A stretch of 64,000 bases of DNA from an uncultured Eubacteriales bacterium (GTDB taxonomy: Bacteria; Bacillota; Clostridia; UBA1381; UMGS1253), in the NCBI GenBank assembly GCA_902492065.1, contig CABUKE010000010.1, positions 1-64,000 of the forward strand, in the 5' to 3' direction. The notes below the pieces were generated by a model, which saw only the letters and a program-made list of their open reading frames with translations, did not search any database and was not told where the DNA came from. Position 1 is the first letter of the stretch. Every line of letters starts with the position of its first letter. Position numbers and translations under genes: made by a program. Positions 32,872-40,977 of this stretch are shown here, piece by piece.

Positions 32872-33414
32872 TCAGTCCTCATACTGCATACTCCGGCGCA
32901 AATCCTTTGCCGCTTCAGGACCGCAAAGGAGCGTTGTCAGCGTAAAGCCAAATTCCGCCGCACAGCCTGCGCCGCGCGCTGTTACAAAATGTCCGTCCGT
33001 CACGACTGCCTCTCCGGTAACTTCGGCACCGGAAAGCGCGTCTTCAAAGCCGGGAAAGCATGTTGCGCGCTTTCCCGCCAAAAGGCCCATGTGACCCAAA
33101 ATAGACGGTGCGGCGCAAATTGCGCCAATATAAGTGCCGTTCTCTACTGCCGCGCGGACAAAGGAACAAACAGCCTCGCTGTTTTCAAGATTTGTTGTGC
33201 CCGGCATACCGCCTGGCAGGAGCACGGCCTCTGCATCGTCAAGCCGCGCCTCGGCCACGTCTATATCCGCAAACACGCGCATACCGTGCGCGCCTGTGAC
33301 CGGATTTGCTCCGACTGCAACCATTTTGACACTAAGCCCCGCCCGGCGCAGAATATCAATTGGCGTGACCGCCTCAATTTCCTCAAATCCATCTGCCAAA
33401 AATACATATACCAT
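32872..33414 (-). CDS. DJ-1/PfpI family protein
   Basis: A 180-residue protein of the DJ-1/ThiJ/PfpI superfamily. The ATG at 33414 (MVYVFLADGFEEIEAV) is taken as start, with AGGTGG just before; the longer frame adds an unrelated basic leader. The elbow cysteine is in IGAICAAPSILG (near residue 100), and the family glutamate is in FEEIEAV. Members serve as chaperones, deglycase-like enzymes or glutathione-independent glyoxalases; this one is not assigned further. First gene of the three-gene operon. Confidence 0.9.
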   Translation of the reverse strand: MVYVFLADGFEEIEAVTPIDILRRAGLSVKMVAVGANPVTGAHGMRVFADIDVAEARLDDAEAVLLPGGMPGTTNLENSEAVCSFVRAAVENGTYIGAICAAPSILGHMGLLAGKRATCFPGFEDALSGAEVTGEAVVTDGHFVTARGAGCAAEFGFTLTTLLCGPEAAKDLRRSMQYED

Positions 33415-33494
33415 ACATCCACCTGCTCTCTGCGCATTGCGCGTTATGTTTACCTTTATTTTACTACAAAATGAGCGCCGGCACAATAATAAAA

Positions 33495-33527
33495 TACAGA
33501 CCTGTGCAAATGCTGCACAGGTCTGTA
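33495..33527. terminator. long hairpin ending the glycosyltransferase gene
   Basis: TACAGACCTGTGCA (33495-33508) and TGCACAGGTCTGTA (33514-33527) form a perfect 14-pair stem; on the minus strand TTTTATTATT follows. Confidence 0.75.
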
Positions 33528-33540
33528 AAACATTCCATTA

Positions 33541-34803
33541 TCAATGTTTTTCAAAATCTTCAATCGTAATCTGCCGCGTATGTTTGGTATGTGACCACTC
33601 GGTTTTATTTTTATCAATCATACCCTGTATTGCAATTGGAATCCATGTCAGGTTATAGAACATAAACGCAATGTAACCGAAGAACATCCGCACATCAAAC
33701 TGTTTACGCTCCAGCGCGATGACAAACGGCATGTACAAAAGCTGCAAAATCACAAACGTGTTCCATACGATTGGGGAGAATAGGTAGCTCATGTGGAAAA
33801 AGCCGATATTCCCGTCCGGATACGCGGCTTGCAGCCATGCAAACAACGTGATAAACCCGAGCGCAATGATTCGGATTGGCTGTACAAGATAAATCGCACA
33901 GTCAAAGCAGAGGAACTTTCCTTCTTTGAACGCCTTTTTCATCAGCTTGCCAAAGAAGCGGGACGCAACGTCCGCGTGCCCCTGCATCCACCGCTTACGC
34001 TGGCGCCAGCTCTGCACAAGCGTGAGCGGTTTTTCATCGTAGATAATTGCGTCGTGTGCCCAGCCGACCCGCTCATCATTAAGCGCAAGCTTCATGGTAA
34101 ACTCCATATCTTCGGTTAGGCAGGTCGCACCCCAGCCGAGCTTTTTAAGAAGCTCCGTATTCATAACAAAACCTGTGCCGGAAAGCTGGCACGAAAGGCC
34201 GAGATTGTGGCGCGCCGCCTGGAACACGCGGCTGACCGACCAGAACGAGAACGAATATGAGCATGTAATCCACGAATCAAACGGGTTTTTGCTGTCGACA
34301 TAGCCCTGTACCACTTTATAACCGTTATTGATTTGGTGATTCATGGCCTTCAAGAAGTTTTTGTCAACCAGGTTGTCGGCGTCAAAAATCCCGATATAAT
34401 CGTACTGCTTTTCCATATGGAACAGCTTGTCAAACATCCACTCGAGCGCAAAGCCCTTGCCGCGCTCCGTGTTGTTGAACCGTTCATATACGATTGCGCC
34501 ATGTTCGCGCGCAATCTCCGCCGTGCGGTCCGTGCAGTTGTCGGCTATGACAAAGATATCATACGCGTCTTTATCGTAGTCTATCGAGCGCAGGCTGTCG
34601 ACCATATTGCCGATTACAACTTCTTCGTCGTGTGCCGCAACAAGCAACGCAAACGTGTTGGTGCGGTTCGGCGGATTTTTCGGCTCACGCTTTGGAATCC
34701 ATCCGAAAATACCGATTACAAAGTAATACAGCGTTACCGCCAGCGCGAGTATCTGTACGACCATTGTGACATAGTTGAGTAATTCAAGAATAAAATCCTG
34801 CAA
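33541..34803 (-). CDS. membrane glycosyltransferase, family 2
   Basis: A 420-residue processive-type GT2. One membrane helix at 8-32, a GT-A catalytic domain at about 45-290 and three or four helices at the C-terminus. Catalytic motifs: FDADN (DxD), LTEDMEF and the QRKRW motif common to cellulose/chitin/hyaluronan-synthase-like enzymes. The start is a TTG at 34803 after GGGGGG; no ATG is available upstream of the first helix. It stands alone. The sugar polymer made cannot be deduced; exopolysaccharide or spore-surface glycan synthesis are possible. Confidence 0.85.
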   Translation of the reverse strand: MQDFILELLNYVTMVVQILALAVTLYYFVIGIFGWIPKREPKNPPNRTNTFALLVAAHDEEVVIGNMVDSLRSIDYDKDAYDIFVIADNCTDRTAEIAREHGAIVYERFNNTERGKGFALEWMFDKLFHMEKQYDYIGIFDADNLVDKNFLKAMNHQINNGYKVVQGYVDSKNPFDSWITCSYSFSFWSVSRVFQAARHNLGLSCQLSGTGFVMNTELLKKLGWGATCLTEDMEFTMKLALNDERVGWAHDAIIYDEKPLTLVQSWRQRKRWMQGHADVASRFFGKLMKKAFKEGKFLCFDCAIYLVQPIRIIALGFITLFAWLQAAYPDGNIGFFHMSYLFSPIVWNTFVILQLLYMPFVIALERKQFDVRMFFGYIAFMFYNLTWIPIAIQGMIDKNKTEWSHTKHTRQITIEDFEKH

Positions 34804-35407
34804 AATTGTCCCCCCAATTTCCTTAAAAAATCAAGATTGTATAAAAATCCGTCCCAGGAAATAAGCACATAGTAAAAACATCCGGTTTTTTGCTCTGTAA
34901 AAAGCCAGAGGTTCTCTTTGGCTAATCTTTAATATACACTATTTTTTGGCCGGTTGCAAGATGTTTTCCAGAAAAAGCGGAGTTAAAATTTACATAAATT
35001 TACAAACTTGCGACTTTCTTTGTGGTACTATATAAATATTCTATAAAATAAACATTTTATTTTAGCAATAATAGCTGGGGCTTTCAATAGATAAGACAAA
35101 AACCGTGCTGAAATAGTTTCATATTCAATCCTTTAATATAAATATGAAGAAAAACAACAATTCATACGTACGAGCTGGCGCTTGCTGTCGGACGTTAAAA
35201 AAATGTTTACAAATTTGTTACAAATAAGTTGCGGAAAGGGGTTGATTTTTTTCTTGCTATGGTGTAGAATAGACACAGTTAATAATTTTGTAATATTTTC
35301 TTTGGGCGGCGCAGACGGGTTTCTGGTACATATGCGGCCGGACCGAGGAAATGAAAATACGAAGTTCCATTCGGGAATTGTTACGAAAAAATTAAAGAGG
35401 TGGTACC
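34804..35407. other. AT-rich intergenic region with M23 gene promoter
   Basis: No gene is seen in these 600 bases. Near 35242-35270 a plus-strand promoter (TTGATT, 17 bases, TAGAAT) precedes the endopeptidase gene by about 140 bases. A small AT palindrome (AAAATAA / TTATTTT type) lies near 35045-35065, and an AGCCA/TGGCT hairpin near 34904-34922. The GC-richer leader at about 35305-35385 shows no riboswitch signature I recognise; c-di-AMP (ydaO) motifs were looked for because of the LysM/M23 gene and not found. Confidence 0.5.
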
Positions 35408-37114
35408 ATGAATCGCGAGTCATTTTCGGGCTCAAAGTGCAGCAAGTTAGAGGGCGACGCGCGCAAGACGCGCCGGGACTGCATTGCAGTCGGAACCGAG
35501 GAAAGCGCAGACCTCAAAGTGAATACGGCGGCGGAAGCGCCGGTTGTTCAGGCTTGCCAGACGGAGAAGGAAACGACAGCGCAGATTGAAACAGCTGTAG
35601 AAACGGCTCAGCCGGAACCGGAAACCCCAGCGCGGCGGGGGATTGCAGTGCGCTGTGCAGAGGCGTGGGAGTCGTTTGCCGGTCGGGTTAAACGGTATTT
35701 TGTATTTGACACTGTCGTTGGCAGGGAAAAGGCAAAGGGCTCCTTCCAGCAGAAGTGCGCCGCCGGCATGGAAAAGGTGAAACACTGCTTCGGGCATGAA
35801 CGGCACCGTTCGGCCGTAGCGCTGGGCGGGAGTGTATCGCTTGTAGCCGTTGCATTTGTTGTAGTCGTACTTAACTTTTCGATTGGGTTTGAAACGGTTG
35901 TAAACGGGCAGTCGGTCGGCGTTCTGCCGAACAAGCAGGAATGCGAGGAGATTGTCAACGAGGTCAACACCACGCTGGTGCAAAACTTTGGCGAGGAGAG
36001 CCAGATTGACGCGGAGATCGTGGCAATCCCGTGTCTGGTTCCGCGCGACTCGTATACGCCGGAGGAAGAGGTCAAGGACGCGGTTTGCAAGCTGAGCGAT
36101 AAAATGCACGAGATGCAGGTGATTTACCTCGAGGACACGGCGCTGTGCGCTGTTGCAAGCGAGGAGGAAGTGCAGCAGGTGATGCAGGGCTTCCGGGACT
36201 ATTACACCGGCGGCGACGAGAACGTGACCTTTGAAACGGATAAGCAGCTTACGGTAAAGGCGGAGCTTGCGCCGGTTTCGCTCCTGCGCAGTGTGGAAGA
36301 CGCAATCAACGTCTTAAACGGCAGCGAGAAGCAGGAGAACGAATACACGGTACAGCCGGGCGACACGCTTTGGAGCATTTCGCGCAAGTATGACACGAGC
36401 GTAGACGAGCTGCTCGCCATCAACGAAGGGCTGACCGAGGACATTGTGGACGGCGATGTGATTACGGTAAAATCGTATGTACCTGTTGTAAAGGTTACGA
36501 CCCGGCAGGTGGCGGAATATACGGAATCTGTTCCCTATGAGACGCAGGTTGTGGAGACGGAGAACCTCTACCGCGGCAAGAGCGAGGTCACCCAGGAGGG
36601 TGAAGACGGCGAGGTTGCGGTCGTTGCAAGCATCGTAAAGGAAAACGGGCAGGAAGTATCCCGCGATATTTTGGAGCAGACGACGGTCAAGGAGGCTGTG
36701 CCGCAGGTAAAGCAGGTCGGCGTAAAGGAGCCGCCGAGCGGCTACGGCACGGGCACGTTCCGCGCGCCGGTGTCGGGTACGATTACGTCACGCTTTGGCT
36801 ACCGCCGGAGCGGCTACCACAAGGGGCTTGACATTGCAAACAGCTACGGCACGCCAATCCGCGCGGCGGACAACGGTATTGTAATCCAGGCTGGCTGGGA
36901 CGGGCTGTTCGGCAAGCTGGTCAAGATTGACCACCAGAACGGCTACGTTACGTACTACGCGCACAACAGCAGCTTTGCAGTCAGCGTCGGCGACGTGGTC
37001 CAGAAGGGCGACGTGGTTGCGTACATGGGCTCGACGGGCAACTCCACCGGGAACCATTGCCACTTTGAGATTCATAAAAACGGCGTGGTGCAGAATCCGG
37101 AAAATTATATTTAA
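35408..37114 (+). CDS. LysM-G5-M23 peptidoglycan endopeptidase
   Basis: A membrane-anchored cell-wall hydrolase or sporulation-type factor of 568 residues. The first 130 residues are cytoplasmic and low-complexity, a single helix spans 136-157, then an extracytoplasmic region leads to LysM (from about 311, EYTVQPGDTLWSISRKYD), a G5 domain (about 360-435) and a C-terminal M23 domain. M23 zinc motifs are visible: YHKGLD and the final HCHFEIH. The start has AGAGGTGG before it. M23 proteins with LysM and G5 are common in Clostridia. Activity seems intact; specificity is unknown. Confidence 0.9.
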   Translation: MNRESFSGSKCSKLEGDARKTRRDCIAVGTEESADLKVNTAAEAPVVQACQTEKETTAQIETAVETAQPEPETPARRGIAVRCAEAWESFAGRVKRYFVFDTVVGREKAKGSFQQKCAAGMEKVKHCFGHERHRSAVALGGSVSLVAVAFVVVVLNFSIGFETVVNGQSVGVLPNKQECEEIVNEVNTTLVQNFGEESQIDAEIVAIPCLVPRDSYTPEEEVKDAVCKLSDKMHEMQVIYLEDTALCAVASEEEVQQVMQGFRDYYTGGDENVTFETDKQLTVKAELAPVSLLRSVEDAINVLNGSEKQENEYTVQPGDTLWSISRKYDTSVDELLAINEGLTEDIVDGDVITVKSYVPVVKVTTRQVAEYTESVPYETQVVETENLYRGKSEVTQEGEDGEVAVVASIVKENGQEVSRDILEQTTVKEAVPQVKQVGVKEPPSGYGTGTFRAPVSGTITSRFGYRRSGYHKGLDIANSYGTPIRAADNGIVIQAGWDGLFGKLVKIDHQNGYVTYYAHNSSFAVSVGDVVQKGDVVAYMGSTGNSTGNHCHFEIHKNGVVQNPENYI

Positions 37115-37120
37115 AAAATA

Positions 37121-37148
37121 AAAAACGGGCGAAAGCCCGTTTTTTTTG
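37121..37148 (+). terminator. terminator of the M23 gene
   Basis: ACGGGC and GCCCGT around a GAAA tetraloop (about 37125-37140), preceded by A and followed by eight T residues. Confidence 0.9.
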
Positions 37149-37246
37149 TGCACAAGGGCGCAAACGTAAAGAAAAATAAAAAGAAAAAAACATCAAGCAA
37201 ATAACTCTTTTCCTAAACAAATCAGTTTATAACAAGCCTGCGGCGC

Positions 37247-37326
37247 GATACTTTTGCATGGCGGACAAAGTCCGCCTTTTAAAGTATCCAAAACGTGGGG
37301 TTCTCCCCATTGCCCGCCATGCGGGC
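37247..37326. repeat. cluster of three palindromes
   Basis: GATACTTT (37247-37254) ... AAAGTATC (37281-37288) encloses an inner stem GGCGGAC/GTCCGCC (37260-37276). It is followed by GGGG-TTCT-CCCC (37297-37308) and GCCCGC-CAT-GCGGGC (37312-37326). The order of hairpins in a non-coding stretch between an M23 gene and a small regulator resembles a palindromic repeat element, or a complex terminator for the minus-strand gene. Confidence 0.55.
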
Positions 37327-37372
37327 AGTTCACCCCCTTCAAACGACCGCTGCGCGGGCTAAAACCCATGGG

Positions 37373-37546
37373 CTAAAGCGGTTCCCTATCATTTTTCTCC
37401 ATATCTCTGATATGACGTTTCAATACCAGATTGACATATTGCGAAAAGGAACGGAAAGAATCGTCGCTCAGATGCCGTACCTGTTCCGCCACGTTAGAAT
37501 CCAATGTAAGGCTGACCTTTGTTTTTAGTGGTAAATTTGAAGTCAT
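37373..37546 (-). CDS. 57-aa ribbon-helix-helix (Arc/CopG-like) protein
   Basis: The frame encodes 57 residues: TKVSLTLDSNVAEQVRHLS then SFRSFSQYVNLVLKRHIRDM. The short strand followed by two helices is the ribbon-helix-helix fold of antitoxins and small repressors. The ATG at 37546 has GGAGGGG six bases before. It diverges from the XRE gene and an 18-bp palindrome lies between the two. AT-rich compared with neighbours. Possible roles: autoregulated antitoxin without a visible toxin, or a plasmid/integrative-element regulator. Confidence 0.7.
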   Translation of the reverse strand: MTSNLPLKTKVSLTLDSNVAEQVRHLSDDSFRSFSQYVNLVLKRHIRDMEKNDREPL

Positions 37547-37572
37547 AAATTATCCCCTCCTTCAAAATAATT

Positions 37573-37590
37573 TAGAACCAAATGGTTCTA
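37573..37590. promoter_or_regulatory. 18-bp palindromic operator between divergent regulators
   Basis: TAGAACCA-AA-TGGTTCTA is a perfect palindrome at 37573-37590. It overlaps a TATAAT hexamer on the plus strand (about 37588-37593) and lies 27 bases before the RHH start. Typical of an RHH or XRE binding site controlling both genes. Confidence 0.65.
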
Positions 37591-37662
37591 TAATGAGATT
37601 GTATCAGATTTTTATGGTAAAGTCAATAGTACCAATCAATACTATGTGGGGGGTGATTTTGA

Positions 37663-37875
37663 TTGTATTTTAAGAGATTAAGGGATTTACGAATTGATAA
37701 TGATTTAAAACAGACCGATGTTGCAGAATTTTTAGGGATTCAACAGACTGTATATTCCAGATATGAAAGAGGATTCCGTACAATTCCAGTTGAATATATT
37801 ATAAAATTGGCAGATTTCTATCATACCAGTACAGATTATTTGTTGGGAAGAACAGACAATAAAGAAATAAAATAA
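37663..37875 (+). CDS. XRE (Cro/CI)-family regulator, 70 aa
   Basis: A single HTH domain: LRDLRIDNDLKQTDVAEFLG, then QQTVYSRYERGFRTIPVEYI, then KLADFYHTSTDYLLGRTD, the usual minimal XRE protein. The start is a TTG at 37663 with GGGGTG seven bases before. Divergent from the ribbon-helix-helix gene; both probably control the palindrome between them. No partner toxin or phage gene is adjacent. The end is covered by a strong terminator. Confidence 0.88.
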   Translation: MYFKRLRDLRIDNDLKQTDVAEFLGIQQTVYSRYERGFRTIPVEYIIKLADFYHTSTDYLLGRTDNKEIK

Positions 37876-37904
37876 AAAAAGACAGCCGGCCGGCTGTCTT
37901 TTTT
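37874..37904. terminator. bidirectional terminator (perfect palindrome)
   Basis: GACAGCCGG and CCGGCTGTC form an 18-base perfect palindrome (37881-37898) flanked by seven A and eight T residues; shared with ppdK. Confidence 0.9.
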
Positions 37905-37918
37905 AAATGAAATCAATT

Positions 37919-40546
37919 TTACAGTTCCTCTTTGATTTTTGCCTGCGCCGCCGCAAGCTTTGCAATCGGCACGCGGTACGGGGAGCAGGACACATAGTTG
38001 AGGCCGACTCTGTGACAGAACTCCACGCTCGACGGGTCGCCGCCGTGCTCGCCGCAGATACCGAGCTTGATGTCGGGCCTTGTCGCCCGACCGGCCTTAG
38101 CCGCCATTTGGATCAGCTTGCCTACGCCGTTTTGGTCGAGACGTGCAAACGGGTCGGACTCAAAGACCTTTTTCTCATAGTAATCGGACAGGAACTTGCC
38201 CGCGTCGTCGCGGGAGAAACCGTACGTCATCTGCGTCAGGTCGTTGGTACCGAAGGAGAAGAACTCCGCCTCAGTCGCGATTTCGTCCGCCAAAAGCGCG
38301 GCGCGCGGCACCTCAATCATGGTGCCGACCATATACTTCATCTCTACACCAGCCTTTGCGATGATGTCGTCCGCCGTTTTGGTGATGATGTCCTTGACAT
38401 ATTTCAATTCCTTGACCTCGCCGACAAGCGGAATCATAATCTCCGGCGTAACGTCGAGACCCTCTTTCTTGACGTTAATCGCCGCCTCAATGATGGCGCG
38501 CGCCTGCATGGCCGCAATCTCCGGATACGTGACCGCCAGACGGCAGCCGCGGTGGCCGAGCATGGGGTTAAACTCGTGCAAATCGGCAACCGTTTCCTTC
38601 AGCGTGTTGTAAGAAAGGCCCATTTCCTTTGCCAGCGCGCGGATATCGTCGTCACTGCTGGGCAAAAACTCGTGAAGCGGTGGGTCGAGCAGGCGAATCG
38701 TCACCGGAAGCCCGCCGAGCGCCTTGAACAATCCCTCAAAGTCGCCGCGCTGCATGGGAAGCAGCTTGTCGAGCGCACGCTGGCGCTGCTGGAGCGTCTT
38801 TGCCACAATCATCTCGCGTACCGCGGGGATACGCGCCTCGTCAAAGAACATGTGCTCCGTGCGGCAAAGGCCAATCCCCTCCGCGCCGAAGCGTACCGCC
38901 GTGAGCGCGTCCTTCGGCGTGTCGGCGTTTGTCCGTACCTGCAGCCTGCGCTCCTCGTCCGCCCAGCTCATAAACTTGGCAAAGTCGCCCGTGAGCGACG
39001 CCTCCTGCGTGTCAATCGCCTCGGCGTAGATGTTGCCGGTCGAGCCGTCGAGCGAGATATAATCGCCTTCGTTGAGGCGGCGTTCCGCTAAAAGGCAGTA
39101 CTTTTCATCTTCGTTTACCACAAGCTCGCCGCAGCCGGCCACACAGCATGTCCCCATGCCGCGCGCCACAACAGCCGCGTGCGAGGTCATGCCACCGCGC
39201 GCCGTGAGGATGCCCTCCGCCGCGTTCATGCCCTCAATGTCCTCGGGCGAGGTTTCAAGACGGACGAGTACAACCTTTTCGCCGCGCTCAGTCGCCGCTT
39301 CGACTGCATCCGCCGCGTTGAAGTAGATTTTGCCGCATGCTGCGCCCGGGGAAGCTGGGAGCGCCGTCGCCGCCGGGACAGCCTTTTTGAGCGCCTCCGG
39401 GTCAAACGTCGGGTGGAGCAGCGCATCGAGCTGGCGCGGGTCAACCTTTAAAAGCGCTTCCTTCTTGGTCGCAAGCCCCTCGTCTACGAGGTCGACCGCA
39501 ATTTTGAGCGCCGCCGCCGCGGTGCGCTTGCCGTTTCTCGTTTGCAGCATGTAGAGCTTGCCGTTCTCAATCGTAAACTCCATGTCCTGCATGTCTTTGT
39601 AGTGGTTCTCAAGCTTGCCCGCAATTTCCACAAACTGCGCGTATACCTCTGGCATATCCTGCTCGAGATGCGTGATTGGGTTCGGCGTGCGGATACCGGC
39701 CACAACGTCCTCGCCCTGCGCGTTCATCAAATATTCGCCGTATAGCTTCTTTTCGCCGGTTGCAGGGTTGCGTGTAAACGCAACGCCCGTGCCGGACTTG
39801 TCGCCCGTGTTGCCGAATACCATGGCCTGCACGTTGACCGCCGTGCCCCAGTCGTAGGGGATATCGTTCATGCGGCGGTATACGATGGCGCGCGGGTTGT
39901 CCCAGCTGCGGAATACAGCCTCAACCGACTCGATGAGCTGCGTCTGCGGATCCTGTGGAAAGTCCGTCCCCTTTTCCTTCCGGTATAGCTCCTTATAGCG
40001 GCGAATTAATTCCTTAAGGTCGTCCGCGTCAAGCTCGGTGTCGAGCTTTACACCTTTTTCTTCTTTTAATTCATCTATAATTTTTTCAAATTTCGGTTTT
40101 GGTATCTCCATAACAACGTCGGAGAACATCTGGATAAACCGACGGTAGCTGTCGTATGCAAAGCGCGGGTTGTTCGTCAGCTTTGCCAGCCCTTCCGTCA
40201 CCTCATCTGTCAGCCCGAGGTTCAAAATGGTGTCCATCATGCCCGGCATGGACGCGCGCGCGCCGCTGCGGACCGATACGAGGAACGGGTTTTCCTTGTC
40301 GCCAAACTTTTTGCCGACAATTCCTTCCGTTACCGCAAGCTTTTCTTTGATTTCAGCAATGATGTCGTCCGCAATCTTCTTCCCGTCGTCATAGTAGCGC
40401 GTGCATGCCTCGGTTGTAACTGTGAAGCCCTGTGGTACCGGAAAACCGAGTTTGGTCATTTCCGCAAGGTTTGCCCCCTTGCCGCCCAGCAGGTTCCGCA
40501 TGGAGGCGTCGCCCTCGCTGAACAGATATACATATTTATTGCCCAT
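37919..40546 (-). CDS. ppdK: Pyruvate, phosphate dikinase
   Basis: Interconverts pyruvate + ATP + Pi with PEP + AMP + PPi; in Clostridia it works in PPi-linked glycolysis or gluconeogenesis. 875 residues, normal length. N-terminal ATP-grasp domain (LGGKGANLAEM from about 20), central phosphohistidine domain with catalytic His near 456 in GGMTSHAAVVARGMG, and C-terminal TIM barrel ending in GICGEHGGDPSSVEFCHRVG with its conserved Cys. AGGAGG precedes the ATG. It is monocistronic; a regulatory PPDK kinase/phosphatase gene is not adjacent. Confidence 0.97.
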   Translation of the reverse strand: MGNKYVYLFSEGDASMRNLLGGKGANLAEMTKLGFPVPQGFTVTTEACTRYYDDGKKIADDIIAEIKEKLAVTEGIVGKKFGDKENPFLVSVRSGARASMPGMMDTILNLGLTDEVTEGLAKLTNNPRFAYDSYRRFIQMFSDVVMEIPKPKFEKIIDELKEEKGVKLDTELDADDLKELIRRYKELYRKEKGTDFPQDPQTQLIESVEAVFRSWDNPRAIVYRRMNDIPYDWGTAVNVQAMVFGNTGDKSGTGVAFTRNPATGEKKLYGEYLMNAQGEDVVAGIRTPNPITHLEQDMPEVYAQFVEIAGKLENHYKDMQDMEFTIENGKLYMLQTRNGKRTAAAALKIAVDLVDEGLATKKEALLKVDPRQLDALLHPTFDPEALKKAVPAATALPASPGAACGKIYFNAADAVEAATERGEKVVLVRLETSPEDIEGMNAAEGILTARGGMTSHAAVVARGMGTCCVAGCGELVVNEDEKYCLLAERRLNEGDYISLDGSTGNIYAEAIDTQEASLTGDFAKFMSWADEERRLQVRTNADTPKDALTAVRFGAEGIGLCRTEHMFFDEARIPAVREMIVAKTLQQRQRALDKLLPMQRGDFEGLFKALGGLPVTIRLLDPPLHEFLPSSDDDIRALAKEMGLSYNTLKETVADLHEFNPMLGHRGCRLAVTYPEIAAMQARAIIEAAINVKKEGLDVTPEIMIPLVGEVKELKYVKDIITKTADDIIAKAGVEMKYMVGTMIEVPRAALLADEIATEAEFFSFGTNDLTQMTYGFSRDDAGKFLSDYYEKKVFESDPFARLDQNGVGKLIQMAAKAGRATRPDIKLGICGEHGGDPSSVEFCHRVGLNYVSCSPYRVPIAKLAAAQAKIKEEL

Positions 40547-40977
40547 TCCTGTTCCTCCTTCGTGATTTCGTATGATTCGGTTGTGCGTGAATTATATCAT
40601 AAGGCGGGGACACATTTCCACAAAAAAGCGGGAAAAAGTCCGTTTGCCTAAATTTCTCCCAAAAGTTCAGCAGAAAAAAGGAAATATTATGTCCGGCACA
40701 GCGGAGAGAAAAGGCGTACCGGAATCATAATTGGAAAACAATTGGAGCTTTAAAGAAAAAATACGCACAAACGTCTGCGCCTAACTTTGTTTCAATTGTA
40801 CCGTATTCTGGTAAAAAAAGCAACCCCAATTTTAAAATAAAAAAGGGCGGCGGCCCATGTGCGCCTAAGATTTGTCACAGTTTAAACAAAGCTTTACATT
40901 TGGTAAGCTTTATGATATGATTATAAACTAAGTGGAAACAATTTATACATCACAAATCAACGGTATGGAAGGGTCGT
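40547..40977. other. intergenic region with divergent promoters
   Basis: No gene is seen. A plus-strand promoter (TTTACA 40893-40898, 17 bases, TATGAT 40916-40921) precedes the aminotransferase. On the minus strand TATAAT (plus-strand ATTATA at 40591-40596) is a likely -10 for ppdK, without a clear -35. The middle (40620-40860) is A-rich and shows no strong structure. Confidence 0.55.

Noticed and set aside
35278..35407. c-di-AMP (ydaO) riboswitch before the LysM/M23 gene
   Set aside because: Such genes often carry one, but the expected conserved G-rich motifs were not found in the leader.
37907..39091. A 394-codon open frame on the plus strand antisense to ppdK
   Set aside because: It is the mirror of a strongly conserved gene with codon bias that keeps the opposite strand open; the product is Arg/His-rich with no domain and there is no ribosome site.
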